From positions 1 through 64,000 of the forward strand of contig NZ_QEWJ01000009.1 in NCBI RefSeq assembly GCF_004127215.1: a DNA stretch of 64,000 bases. Direction: 5' to 3'. Under the pieces are notes generated by a model. It saw only the letters and a list, made by a program, of their open reading frames with translations, searched no databases and was not told where the DNA came from. The DNA is from Streptococcus oralis. GTDB lineage: Bacteria > Bacillota > Bacilli > Lactobacillales > Streptococcaceae. Positions 33,924 to 42,366 of this stretch are shown here, one piece after another; within the stretch, counting starts at the first letter, position 1, and each line of letters opens with the position of its first letter. The position numbers were made by a program, and so were the translations under genes.

Positions 33924-35309
33924 CTACCTCACCTCCCCTTGAGCATTGCTACTCAGAAAACTGAGAGGTTTGCTGATGGTCACGTCTTGGAGATGACTGA
34001 GCCCCTCACTAGTCATCTCAATCCAATAATCAACCACAGAAATCAAAGGATCTAAACGATGGCTAATGATCAAAAAACTTCTCCCTTGATTGCTCTCCTC
34101 CACAATCCACTGACAGAAATAATGGCAGGCTCTATCATCCAAACCAGCAAATGGCTCGTCTAGCAAGATCACAGAAGCCTTGCTGGTCAAGATGGTCAAT
34201 AGCTGAAGAATCTTTTGCTGGCCACCACTTAATTGATAGGGACTCTTATCAAGCGCCTGCTCCAGATTAAAATATCGTAAAGCTTGGAGAATCCGCTGAT
34301 TTCTCACAGTATCTGGAACATCTACTTGAAGTTCCTCTCGCAGACTGACTCGGATAAACTGCTTCTCAGCTTCCTGAACAACACCTGTCAAGTCACGATA
34401 CAAACTCTTTTTCTTTTTAAGAACCCAACCCTTCCAAGTAATGCGCCCTTTATACTTTTGAAATTGAAGAATGGAGCGAAAGAGGGTTGATTTCCCGACG
34501 CCATTGTCACCCAGGATACAGGAAATCCCTTGGTAAAATGTGAAATCCGCAATCGAAAAGAGAAGGTGATTCCCCAGCTCACAAGTCACACGGTCCATAT
34601 GGAATAGTTCTGGGCTAAAGGCAACTTCCTTTGAAGCAACCTGTGTCATCTCAGAGGTAGGGATTTGAAACACTTCCCTTAGTTGCCCGTCTCTCAGCTC
34701 CACCATATGGTCAATGTAGGCTCCATAGTCTGATAAATCATGGTCGCACAGGATGACTGTCTTCCCATTAGAGACCAACTCCTTTAGAATCTCTAGGATC
34801 TCTATCCTACTCTTTCGGTCAATGGAAGCGAAGGGTTCATCTAAGAGATAGACCCTAGGATTCATGGCAAAGAGAACAGCCAAAGCAGCTTTTTGCTTTT
34901 CCCCACCTGATAAGTGATGAATGGGACGGTGCAAGATTGCCTTACAACGACATTGCCGGACCACCTCTTCTATTTTATCATCAATCTCCTGAACAGGATA
35001 GCCAATATTCTCCAAGGTAAAAATTAGCTCTTCAAACAAGTTCTCCATGGTAAATTGATAATTGGGATTTTGAAAGAGAATACCAACCGTCTGGACACGT
35101 TCAACGATAGAAAGCTGACTGACCTCACTCCCATCTACCAAGACTTGACCACTACAGGGCAAGGAACTGACTTGGGCAATGATTTGAAAGAGACTGGATT
35201 TTCCTGAACCACTGCTCCCAACTAATAAGGTAAAAGCTTGCGCATGAAAAGTAAAAGCAATCGGCTCCGAAAAGATTGGGGACTGAATCCCCCGTAGTTC
35301 CAGCCCCAT
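33924..35309 (-). CDS. ECF transporter double ATP-binding protein (YkoD-like)
   Basis: The 461-residue protein contains two complete ABC domains in one chain. The first has GSSGSGKSS (near 32), LSGGEKQKAALAV and VYLLDEPFASID. The second has GDNGVGKST (near 270), LSGGQQKILQLL and VILLDEPFAGLDD. Such fused ATPases (YkoD) replace the EcfA-EcfA' pair. It is immediately adjacent to ykoE and the T component. Confidence 0.93.
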   Translation of the reverse strand: MGLELRGIQSPIFSEPIAFTFHAQAFTLLVGSSGSGKSSLFQIIAQVSSLPCSGQVLVDGSEVSQLSIVERVQTVGILFQNPNYQFTMENLFEELIFTLENIGYPVQEIDDKIEEVVRQCRCKAILHRPIHHLSGGEKQKAALAVLFAMNPRVYLLDEPFASIDRKSRIEILEILKELVSNGKTVILCDHDLSDYGAYIDHMVELRDGQLREVFQIPTSEMTQVASKEVAFSPELFHMDRVTCELGNHLLFSIADFTFYQGISCILGDNGVGKSTLFRSILQFQKYKGRITWKGWVLKKKKSLYRDLTGVVQEAEKQFIRVSLREELQVDVPDTVRNQRILQALRYFNLEQALDKSPYQLSGGQQKILQLLTILTSKASVILLDEPFAGLDDRACHYFCQWIVEESNQGRSFLIISHRLDPLISVVDYWIEMTSEGLSHLQDVTISKPLSFLSSNAQGEVR

Positions 35310-35870
35310 CTACGCCTTTCCTCCGGCTGCAAACTGATGATAGAGTTTGACAATGGCACGAACCAAGATGGTACAGAAGAAAAAGACTGAAATAAAACGC
35401 ACCACAAGCAAGGAAAGGACAAAAGGAAGAGAAAAGGCATAGTAACCTAATTTAATGTATTCATAGACAAAGCTAAAAATCGTAATCCCAATACTATTGG
35501 CGGTTAGAGAGAGCCAACTTTCATAGCGATTCTTGGTCACAAGAAAGCCAAATTCACTTCCCAGACCTTGAACCAAGCCAGACAAAAGAGCGCCTAGACC
35601 GAATTGGCTACCATAAAGAACTTCAGCAAGCGCAGCAAGCACTTCTCCAATCGTTGCACTTCCGATTCTTGGAACAAAGATAGCCACAATGGGCGCAGCC
35701 ATACACCAGAGACCAAAGAGGATTTCATTGGCAAAGGCCTGTAAACCAAGAGGGGCTAAGATCAGGGTGAGGATATCAAACAGATAGCCTGAACCCACAA
35801 AAACGCCACCAAAAAAGATAGATAAGAAAGCAAGTAAGATGACATCTTTTAACTGCCATTTTTTCAACAT
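35310..35870 (-). CDS. ykoE: ECF transporter S component YkoE (thiamine/HMP precursor)
   Basis: The start at ATG 35868-35870 (MLKKWQLKDVILLAFLSIFFGG) is preceded by AAGGAG and gives 186 residues; an open frame continues upstream into the riboswitch leader but has no conserved match. It has about five to six membrane segments. YkoE is the substrate-binding subunit for a thiamine precursor, probably hydroxymethylpyrimidine. It is the first gene of the operon and lies behind a TPP riboswitch. Confidence 0.92.
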   Translation of the reverse strand: MLKKWQLKDVILLAFLSIFFGGVFVGSGYLFDILTLILAPLGLQAFANEILFGLWCMAAPIVAIFVPRIGSATIGEVLAALAEVLYGSQFGLGALLSGLVQGLGSEFGFLVTKNRYESWLSLTANSIGITIFSFVYEYIKLGYYAFSLPFVLSLLVVRFISVFFFCTILVRAIVKLYHQFAAGGKA

Positions 35871-35954
35871 AAAAAACTCCTTTTTTAAAGAAAAGTGGGG
35901 CATTTGCAGAGAGCTACTCAAAGGCTTGCCGTCAAGCCTATCCTCTTTTGATAA

Positions 35955-35990
35955 ACAAAAAAACTCCAATTACAATCAAGAATTAGAGTT
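35955..35990 (-). terminator. Riboswitch-controlled terminator ahead of ykoE
   Basis: On the minus strand AACTCTAATT and AATTGGAGTT pair around a 9-base loop and are followed by seven T. It lies between the TPP aptamer and ykoE, so ligand binding probably leads to termination. Confidence 0.8.
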
Positions 35991-36039
35991 GACTTACAAG
36001 ATTAGACAGTTCTTTTCGACATACGAAAAAAACCTTTTC

Positions 36040-36111
36040 ACATTTCCCTTCGCCAGTATTAACTGTATCAGGTTCAATGGGTATCATCTCAGCCTAAAGC
36101 ACCCCAAATGT
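36040..36111 (-). ncRNA. TPP riboswitch upstream of ykoE
   Basis: On the minus strand ACATTT and AAATGT pair as P1 and enclose GGGGTGC, GGCTGAGATGATACCC, GAACCTGATACAGTTAATACTG and GCGAAGGGAAA. These are the conserved blocks of the TPP aptamer. Confidence 0.95.
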
Positions 36112-36134
36112 CTTTATTATTTAATTACTGGATC

Positions 36135-36163
36135 AGTATAACAAAAAATGAAAGCCCTAGCAA
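36135..36163 (-). promoter_or_regulatory. Promoter of the ykoE-thiE operon
   Basis: On the minus strand TTGCTA (36158-36163) and TATACT (36135-36140) are 17 bases apart, just upstream of the aptamer. Confidence 0.7.
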
Positions 36164-36239
36164 GATATTTGACTGGAAAATATATTTATATGGTTTGTTT
36201 GTTAATTCTTTTAATCTACATAAAAGTATTGCATCTGTT

Positions 36240-36908
36240 CTATAATTCATAACCAATATCAAAAAAAGCTAATTCTAAAGCAACTGCTTGATTCCAGCGT
36301 TGCTGAAGTTCTGTCAAATCTTCTCTACCTTTCCCGACACGATTGAGTTCGTCAACCAGAAATTGAACCCACTCTGTAAAGAAAGGACCTCTGTGGAGAT
36401 TGATCCATTCCGAATGAATATAGGCTTCAGGTAGAGCCAAATCTTTAGAACCCCAGTCTAAATAAAGACCTTCTGCAATGGCTAGCATGACCAAAAGATG
36501 AGCATAGTCTGATGAAGCCACAGCAGAACACATTAGCTCCTGAAAGGCTTTTGTTACAGGGTGCAAGGTCACTTCTAGATAGTCATTCTCTGCTACTTTT
36601 AACTCTTTGAAAGCCTTTTGGAAATAACCATCTTCATCTGCTTCAAGAAAGCCTAGTTGCTTGGCAAAACGAAGTTTGGATTCAAGCTGGTCTGCGTGAG
36701 CTACACAAGCACCAAGCATGGATAAGAAGGCATCAAAGAAATGATAATCTTGAATCAGGTAGTCTTTTAAGACCTTATTCTCAATTGTCCCCGCAAAAAG
36801 TTCCTTAACAAAACGATGATTGATTGCAGCCTGCCAATCCTTCTGACTGCTTTTTAATAATTCTCCAACGGTCAAACCTGGCTGAAATGCATAGTTTTGT
36901 GTTTCCAT
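36240..36908 (-). CDS. TenA-like protein lacking the active Cys (TenA_E type)
   Basis: The 222-residue TenA-fold protein keeps the Asp of LIQDYHFF (Asp54). However, the segment aligned with the catalytic Cys region reads LAIAEGLYLDWG, with Ala where Cys135 stands in the other TenA and a Glu next to it. TenA_E proteins of this kind have been linked to salvage of amino-HMP and its formylated form. It has its own TPP riboswitch and a copy of the same promoter region as the main thi operon. It may be released from that operon by the direct repeats on both sides. Confidence 0.88.
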   Translation of the reverse strand: METQNYAFQPGLTVGELLKSSQKDWQAAINHRFVKELFAGTIENKVLKDYLIQDYHFFDAFLSMLGACVAHADQLESKLRFAKQLGFLEADEDGYFQKAFKELKVAENDYLEVTLHPVTKAFQELMCSAVASSDYAHLLVMLAIAEGLYLDWGSKDLALPEAYIHSEWINLHRGPFFTEWVQFLVDELNRVGKGREDLTELQQRWNQAVALELAFFDIGYEL

Positions 36909-37052
36909 ATTTATTTTTCCTTTCTTTACTCCTTAGTAATCAATAAAATATCAAGAGACACCAAGCAAAATCGTAATTCCACTTGATACTTTTAAAGAAC
37001 ATCGAGGGCATTTGCAGAGAGCTACCTAAACAAGCCTATCCAGTTTGTATAA

Positions 37053-37088
37053 ACAAAAAAACTCCAATTACAATTAAGAATTAGAGTT
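37053..37088 (-). terminator. Riboswitch-controlled terminator ahead of the TenA_E-type gene
   Basis: This is the same AACTCTAATT / AATTGGAGTT stem and T-run as ahead of ykoE, between the aptamer and the gene. Confidence 0.8.
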
Positions 37089-37139
37089 TACCTTACAAGA
37101 TTAGACGGTTCTTTTCGACATACGAAAAAAATCTTTTCA

Positions 37140-37210
37140 CATTTCCCTTCGCCAGTATTAACTGTATCAGGTTCAATGGGTATCATCTCAGCCTAAAGCA
37201 CCCCAAATGT
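37140..37210 (-). ncRNA. TPP riboswitch upstream of the TenA_E-type gene
   Basis: Its sequence is practically identical to the aptamer at 36040-36111, with all conserved blocks present. Confidence 0.94.
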
Positions 37211-37233
37211 CTTTATTATTTAATTACTGGACC

Positions 37234-37262
37234 AGTATAACAAAAAATGAAAGCCCTAGCAA
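37234..37262 (-). promoter_or_regulatory. Promoter of the TenA_E-type gene
   Basis: On the minus strand TTGCTA (37257-37262) and TATACT (37234-37239) are 17 bases apart, identical to the ykoE promoter. Confidence 0.7.
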
Positions 37263-37326
37263 GATATTTGACTGGAAAATATATTTATATAGTTTCTGAT
37301 AACGATTTAATCTTTCTATACACGAA

Positions 37327-37352
37327 TAAAAACCTCCACATTATGCGGAGGC
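37327..37352 (-). terminator. Intrinsic terminator after lctO
   Basis: On the minus strand CCTCC and GGAGG pair around a 9-base loop and are followed by five T, just behind the lctO stop. Confidence 0.75.
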
Positions 37353-37363
37353 AATCTGTTTTA

Positions 37364-38500
37364 TCAATACAATTTTAAGTCACGTGGGTCAACTGGGAAG
37401 GTTGGATTGTAAGGATTGTGACGGAGTTTGAAGTGCTTGACATCTTCAATAGTCTGAGTTCCAGACAACTGCATGACCGTCTTCAATTCTGCATTCAAGT
37501 GCTCAAAGACCTGACGCACACCAACACTACCACCAAGTGCCAAGCCATAGATAACAGGGCGGCCAATAGCTACCAAGTCTGCTCCTGAAGCCAAGGCTTT
37601 AAAGACGTGTTGACCACGACGAACACCTGAGTCAAAGACAATAGGCACGCGCTTGTCAACTGCTTCTGCTACTTCTTGAAGTGAGTCAAAGGCAGCTGGT
37701 CCACCGTCGATTTGACGACCACCGTGGTTGGTTACCCAGATACCTGAAGCTCCCGCAGCAAGCGAACGTTCAACGTCCTCACGGCATTGTGGTCCCTTGA
37801 CATAAACAGGAAGTCCTGAGTATTCAGCGATGAACTCTACATCACGTGGAGACAAACGTTGTTTAGCTGATTTGTAGACAAAATCCATTGATTTTCCAGC
37901 GCCTTCTGGCAGATATTCTTCAACAATCGGCATGCCAACTGGGAAGACAAAACCATTACGCTTATCGACCTCACGATTGCCTCCTACAGTAGCATCTGCG
38001 GTCAAGACAATCGCTTTATAACCTTCAGCCTTCACACGGTCCATGATATGGCGGTTGATCCCGTCATCCTTACTAAAGTAAAATTGGAACCAATGAGGTG
38101 TCCCTTGAAGGGCTTCTGTAATTTCTGGAAGGTCCACAGTAGAGTAAGAGCTGGTTGTATAGAGGGAACCAAACTCATGTACACCACGCGCAGTAGCTAC
38201 TTCACCTTGTTCATTTGCCAATTTATGAGCTGCAACAGGCGCCATAATAATTGGTGAAGACAATTTTTCACCTGCAAATTCAATCTCTGTACTTGGATTT
38301 TCAACATCACAAAGAGTGTGCGGAACGATGAGCTTGTGGTTAAAGGCGCGGATATTCTCCCGTAAAGTAAAAGTATCTTCCGCACCACTGGCGATATAGC
38401 CAAATGCTGCTTTAGGAATAACTTGTTGCGCCATTGGCTCCAAATCATAGGTATTAATAAAATCTACAGGTCCTTCTGCATTGCTTGTTTTATATGACAT
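37364..38500 (-). CDS. lctO: L-lactate oxidase
   Basis: LctO oxidises lactate with oxygen to pyruvate and hydrogen peroxide. The 378 residues form an FMN-dependent TIM barrel with IASGAEDTFTLREN (near 32), FQFYFSKD, the catalytic WVTNHGGRQIDGGPA (His near 244) and FDSGVRRGQHVFKALASGADLVAIGRP for FMN phosphate. Together with SpxB it forms a lactate-to-acetate route that makes two peroxides. A cre-like site lies at its 5' end. Confidence 0.95.
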   Translation of the reverse strand: MSYKTSNAEGPVDFINTYDLEPMAQQVIPKAAFGYIASGAEDTFTLRENIRAFNHKLIVPHTLCDVENPSTEIEFAGEKLSSPIIMAPVAAHKLANEQGEVATARGVHEFGSLYTTSSYSTVDLPEITEALQGTPHWFQFYFSKDDGINRHIMDRVKAEGYKAIVLTADATVGGNREVDKRNGFVFPVGMPIVEEYLPEGAGKSMDFVYKSAKQRLSPRDVEFIAEYSGLPVYVKGPQCREDVERSLAAGASGIWVTNHGGRQIDGGPAAFDSLQEVAEAVDKRVPIVFDSGVRRGQHVFKALASGADLVAIGRPVIYGLALGGSVGVRQVFEHLNAELKTVMQLSGTQTIEDVKHFKLRHNPYNPTFPVDPRDLKLY

Positions 38501-38518
38501 AAAGTGTCCTCCTTATTA

Positions 38519-38533
38519 AGTAAGCGTTTACTT
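38519..38533. promoter_or_regulatory. cre site upstream of lctO
   Basis: The minus strand reads AAGTAAACGCTTACT and fits the CcpA cre consensus at all but one position. It is just upstream of the ribosome site, which suits catabolite control. Confidence 0.65.
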
Positions 38534-38701
38534 CTTCTTACATAAACTATCTTAACTCTTTTTCAGATTCCTTTCAAAAATTTTGTCTGGAAATTTCAAA
38601 CTGATTGTCTGAATATATCCCCAAAAAGAGAGGGCTCTCATTCTATCATTATCCTATATTTTTCTTTACCCTTAGGAACCTTTGTTTTATTTCTTACATA
38701 C

Positions 38702-38737
38702 AAAAAATCAGGTAATCCTAGTGACTACTTGATTTTC
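38702..38737 (-). terminator. Hairpin with T-run after the IS30 remnant
   Basis: On the minus strand AAAATCA and TGATTTT are stem arms (GTA/TAC adds more pairs) followed by T-rich sequence. It probably ended the host gene whose tail is joined to the transposase remnant. Confidence 0.6.
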
Positions 38738-38743
38738 TATGTC

Positions 38744-39568
38744 TTAGGCATTTTGCCAATTTTCTTGGTCTTCTTTAAAGCGTTTTAAGAGATCTAATCT
38801 CTCTATCTTACTCAATATGGACTTAATGGGATAAGGTTTCATACACTCTAAGACTGCTTGATTGACATACTCTGCTTTCTTTTCGACGAGTTTCTCTGTG
38901 ACAGTATAGCGTGTTTGTCGTTCTACTAAGGTCAGAATAGAAGGTTCTCCTACTGTCTTTCCCCCCAGAACAGAATCGATTTCCCAATCTCCAAAACGGG
39001 AGCGATTATTGATCTCTTCTGGCCTTTCTTCAATTGACTTTCCTAGATGTTTCTTGGTAGAGGGACGCTTGTTAAATTTCTTACGGATCCGCACTGCTCT
39101 TGGTAAATCAATAGCCTTAATCTCTAACAAACCTTGATGGATATAGTTATAGAGCGTCTTGGTTGAAGGAACAACTACATCTACATGTTGGAGTTTATAG
39201 ATATGAACAAAGGTATCCACGCTATGCACCCTTGGTTTCTCTCTCATTGCTTCTGTAAATTTTGTCATAAAGTCGTCCGATACACGATCCAGTTTCAGAT
39301 AATAGCTGCCTTCTCTGGCCTGACGATAGCGGTTATGGGCAGCATCTGCATAATAGTGTTAATAATAGACCTTCTGTCTATTTACTTGTTTCACTTGTGT
39401 TATAGAACCTCGATTCATTTCACGAGTAATGGTAGAGCGATTTCTTCCCAGTCTACGAGCAATCTCAACAGGTTTGAGTCCTACGCTTAAATAAGCTTCA
39501 ATTTCTCCTCGCTCAGCTTCAGATAAGTGCTTGTATGATTGATTTGTGGTAGAATAGTTTGTGGACAT
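38744..39568 (-). pseudogene. Broken IS30 family transposase
   Basis: The N-terminal part from ATG 39568 has the IS30 helix-turn-helix (HLSEAERGEIEAYLSVG and EIARRLGRNRSTITREM). An in-frame TAA at 39359-39361 follows KVYY. The same frame then continues HYYADAAHNRYRQARE through the DDE domain (RSRFGDWEIDSVLGGK) to PIKSI. The last ~24 residues (LSKIERLDLLKRFKEDQENWQNA) do not resemble IS30, and the remaining catalytic domain is absent. It is dead by nonsense mutation and 3' deletion. Sequence resembling a terminal repeat (TTGCACTTCATTTTACAA) lies at 39632-39649. Confidence 0.88.
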
Positions 39569-39662
39569 GTTTCTCTTCCTTTATACTGTTTTTCGCAACT
39601 CTAGTATATCAGATAGACATGTCTTTTGTGTTGCACTTCATTTTACAACAGAGCGAAAAAAT

Positions 39663-39703
39663 TGCCCCCAAAAGGTCAAACTAAGAGGTTGACTTCTTGG
39701 GGA
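39663..39703. repeat. Imperfect hairpin beside the IS30 remnant
   Basis: CCCCAAAAGGTCAA and TTGACTTCTTGGGG pair at 12 of 14 positions around an 8-base loop. It lies after yaaA in the direction of transcription, so it may act as a yaaA terminator or be an IS-related leftover. I cannot decide which. Confidence 0.4.
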
Positions 39704-39733
39704 CAGCTTATATTATTTTGAATTAAAGATACT

Positions 39734-40462
39734 TTACACTTGTTTTAAAAAGACGAGTTCTAAGTTACTTGATAAATCAGGTTGGTAGTCAAAACCTGCA
39801 AAACTGAGCTGGCGAGCTTGTTCGACTGTTTGGACTTGCCCCTCTATCAAGGCGGTCAAAAAGGCGCCACGGGCTTTTTTTGAAATAGTTGAGTGGATTT
39901 TCAGCTGACCTGCCTTGTCCTCCATAAATTTGAAGGTCACCATCTTTTCTCTAATTTCCTTCGAAAATACGGTTTCAAACTCTGATGATAAGAGTGAGAA
40001 TATCAAGTTCTCATCCTGTAGGACCTCATCGTAGGCTGACTTCCAATGACTCTTTAAAGTCTTACCAGCAACTTTTAACTTCATCAAGAAGTCCAAACGG
40101 TGAGGAGCCATGGGAAATAAGGCAGGGACAACACCGTATAAAGCCGAGGTAATTAGGACATGATTTTCAAGATAGGTTTGTTCAGCCTCGGTTAACCCAT
40201 CTCGTTTGATGTGGCGATACATGAGACCATCGAAAAGTTTCAAGGCTGGATAATGTTTAGCCCTGTGATCTTTTAAAGCTTGAATATGGCCGTACTCTTC
40301 TTCTGCTTTCTCGGCAGATACCTTATAAAAAGTCTCTAATTCACTAGCTGAGTAATGCGCCAGTGAGTCAAGGACTGCCTGACTTTCTTCCCTCAAAGGG
40401 AGCGCTTCGATACAAGGATGGTTTGTGTTCATTTCTTTTGCTGTTGGGATTAAAATTTTCAT
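39734..40462 (-). CDS. yaaA: Peroxide stress protein YaaA
   Basis: The 242-residue soluble protein begins MKILIPTAKEMN and has the family's PALKLFDGLMYRHIKR and ISALYGVVPALFPMAPHRLDF-like strand, followed by a C-terminal KKARGAFLTALI segment. YaaA/DUF328 proteins lower free iron during peroxide stress and bind DNA junctions. That fits an organism making H2O2 through SpxB and LctO. Confidence 0.92.
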   Translation of the reverse strand: MKILIPTAKEMNTNHPCIEALPLREESQAVLDSLAHYSASELETFYKVSAEKAEEEYGHIQALKDHRAKHYPALKLFDGLMYRHIKRDGLTEAEQTYLENHVLITSALYGVVPALFPMAPHRLDFLMKLKVAGKTLKSHWKSAYDEVLQDENLIFSLLSSEFETVFSKEIREKMVTFKFMEDKAGQLKIHSTISKKARGAFLTALIEGQVQTVEQARQLSFAGFDYQPDLSSNLELVFLKQV

Positions 40463-40509
40463 ATTGTTAGTGTAGCATATTTTTCAATCACGACCAAGAA
40501 TTTCATCTT

Positions 40510-40536
40510 AAAAACCTCGGTTCACACCGAGGTTTC
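40510..40536 (-). terminator. Intrinsic terminator upstream of yaaA
   Basis: On the minus strand AAACCTCGGT and ACCGAGGTTT pair around a 4-base loop and run into T-rich sequence. It ends the transcript of the 531-residue membrane protein or of the small frame that follows it. Confidence 0.85.
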
Positions 40537-40541
40537 TTTGT

Positions 40542-40673
40542 TTATTTTGGCCACCCTAACCAGATAGCCACGAGAACAAGGGCTGTGCCAGCTAAGCTTG
40601 TTAAGATAGATAAGAATTTATCTTTTTTCTCCTTGAACTGAGAAAACCTATTTTTATACTCAATGAAAATCAA
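40542..40673 (-). CDS. Possible small membrane peptide whose 5' end is inside a BOX element
   Basis: A frame from a TTG in the BOX sequence reads FSQFKEKKDKF then LSILTSLAGTALVLVAIWLGW and ends PK, with one clear hydrophobic segment. The part beyond the BOX looks coding (basic N-terminus, then a membrane helix). The BOX may have replaced the natural start. There is no certain ribosome site, and whether it is expressed is unknown. It may be the residue of a once-longer gene. Confidence 0.35.
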   Translation of the reverse strand: MIFIEYKNRFSQFKEKKDKFLSILTSLAGTALVLVAIWLGWPK

Positions 40674-40761
40674 AGAGCAAACTAGGAAGCTAGCCGCAGG
40701 CAGTACTTGAGTACGGCAAGGCGACGCTGACGTAGTTTGAATTTGATTTTCGAAGAGTATT
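40656..40761 (-). repeat. BOX element, boxA-boxC form
   Basis: The 105-base element has ends ATACTCAATGAAAATC and TTTTCGAAGAGTAT and contains GTACGGCAAGGCGACGCTGACG, which agrees with the 22-base BOX-A1R primer at all but the first base. There is no boxB. It borders directly on the stop codon of the 531-residue gene. Confidence 0.94.
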
Positions 40762-42355
40762 ATTGTACTTTAAAGGTCTTGAGATAATTATCTTTTCCAA
40801 CTTGACCTTCGAAGGTTTGGCCATTTTCGAGGTAAGGAAGGTCGTCTGACACTGAAGCCTTGACCTTATAAATCTTGCCATCAACTTTAAAGAAGTAGAC
40901 GGTATCCCCCTTGATGACAGCTGATTTAAGATCTGAAACCACTCCCTTGATGTTTTCTACCGTTTCATTATCAAGCTCGAGGTCGTTTTTATTGGCATAT
41001 TTGCTAAGGAGTTCATCTACCGTAGTTGCTACGATAACGTTTTGGTACTCCACGGCATCGACCAATGCATACTCCTTGACCAAGCCTGCATTGTCCTTCA
41101 AGCCCATGATATAAAGAGGCTTGTCATTGAGATTAACAAGGATAGGGAAGGTAGCCTTGTAGGCCTTCTCCTGAACGGCTCCTTCTGCAGAAGCACGGGC
41201 TGATTCTTCGGTTGCTGAAGCTAGATTGTACTTGGTGATTTCACCAGTGCGCATATTTTCAAGGATAAATCCTAGATTACTTTCATCAGCATTTGCTGAA
41301 GTCACCCCTGTGTAGAGATAAATGTCATTTCCGATAGAAAGATAGTTATAACCCTCTGTCGTTTGGGTGACGTTTTTCTTAGAAATCAAGGCATTCCAGA
41401 AGCCGTCTTTATATTTGCCGTTGTAGTTAATTTGCTCGATGGTTTCTTCTGCTGGATAGACACGATCCACCCATTCTGGTACTTCATCCAAGCTGTATTC
41501 CTTGGTTTCGCCATTGGTAGCATCCAAGATAATAACAGATGAAGGACGAGGGACTCCTAGACCAAACTGTTTTTGATAAACGGTTGCTACATAGAAAGGA
41601 TTGCCTTCATCATCCACCTCAAAGGATGGGGTTTTAAAAATCTTAGTCGGATACTTGATTCGAAGATGACGTTTGACGTCACGGTTAAAATACTCGGAGT
41701 CCGAATACTTCATCGGTGTTTTTAAATCTACCAATTCCGCATTCCCTGTCACCATATCAACCTTGATATACTCGCCAATTCCCTTGGCTTGATTGTTGAA
41801 CCATTTGATGGGATCGGCATACTCCAAAGGAGTTACCCGATAGGGTTTGCCATCAACTGTTAGCTGGGTATAGGTGTCTGCTGCGACGTACTGGGAGACC
41901 TTATCTGTCAGAGAGCCCAGATAACGGTCCCCAATCTTTTCTGCAGTGCTCCGATCCAAGATCGGAACCTTACTGGTATCACTCTTAGGAAAATCTTTAA
42001 AGTCTTTTTCTGTGATAGACACCACATTAGCATAGTTTTTTGCTTGGAAAAAGCTAGAGGTCACTAGGCTAACCAGACCAGCAAGGGCAAAGATGAGGCC
42101 TGCCACCAGTAATAATATTCCACCTAATTTATTAAAATGGAACCCTTCTAGATTGAGCTCGTTAGCAGGCTTGCCATGACGTACATGAACAGTTTTGAGA
42201 AGATTAGTATCCTTGCGGAAACTAAACAAAATCCCCATCACCACCAGATGCCCACAGAGAAAGAAGATGAATTCCCAGCTAGTAAGATTGAAGGGGGGCA
42301 AAAAGATATACCAAGTCGTTGCGATAAAAACAAGTTCAAAGAGTATGCGTTTCAT
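40760..42355 (-). CDS. Large conserved membrane-anchored protein of unknown function
   Basis: I do not recognise a named family. The 531-residue protein has three N-terminal hydrophobic segments (about 4-20, 27-47 and 74-98), then a ~430-residue region with many short strands. It includes TVDGKPYRVTPLEYADP, VDMVTGNAELVDL and ILDATNGETKEYSLDEVP, resembling PepSY-like or beta-propeller surface domains. The large domain is probably outside the membrane. The stop codon TAA uses the edge of a BOX insertion, so the natural C-terminus may have been slightly altered. A deformylase-like gene precedes it by 11 bases. Confidence 0.75.
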   Translation of the reverse strand: MKRILFELVFIATTWYIFLPPFNLTSWEFIFFLCGHLVVMGILFSFRKDTNLLKTVHVRHGKPANELNLEGFHFNKLGGILLLVAGLIFALAGLVSLVTSSFFQAKNYANVVSITEKDFKDFPKSDTSKVPILDRSTAEKIGDRYLGSLTDKVSQYVAADTYTQLTVDGKPYRVTPLEYADPIKWFNNQAKGIGEYIKVDMVTGNAELVDLKTPMKYSDSEYFNRDVKRHLRIKYPTKIFKTPSFEVDDEGNPFYVATVYQKQFGLGVPRPSSVIILDATNGETKEYSLDEVPEWVDRVYPAEETIEQINYNGKYKDGFWNALISKKNVTQTTEGYNYLSIGNDIYLYTGVTSANADESNLGFILENMRTGEITKYNLASATEESARASAEGAVQEKAYKATFPILVNLNDKPLYIMGLKDNAGLVKEYALVDAVEYQNVIVATTVDELLSKYANKNDLELDNETVENIKGVVSDLKSAVIKGDTVYFFKVDGKIYKVKASVSDDLPYLENGQTFEGQVGKDNYLKTFKVQ

Positions 42356-42366
42356 CGGAGTTCCTC

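Larger units (their letters stand above)
35898..36196. repeat. Regulatory direct repeat, copy 1
   Basis: This ~299-base stretch (promoter, TPP aptamer, terminator) is nearly identical to 37006-37295. Both run from GGGCATTTGCAGAGAGCTAC to AAATATATTTATAT, with scattered differences and a small length change near the start. Confidence 0.85.
37006..37295. repeat. Regulatory direct repeat, copy 2
   Basis: This is the second copy of the promoter-aptamer-terminator block, upstream of the TenA_E-type gene. Aptamer differences from copy 1 are minimal, with changes mostly near the ends and in the loops. Confidence 0.85.

Noticed and set aside
40690-40884. A 64-residue minus-strand reading frame
   Set aside because: It runs through the BOX element and the end of the large membrane gene in another frame; a similar peptide appears from the other BOX copy.
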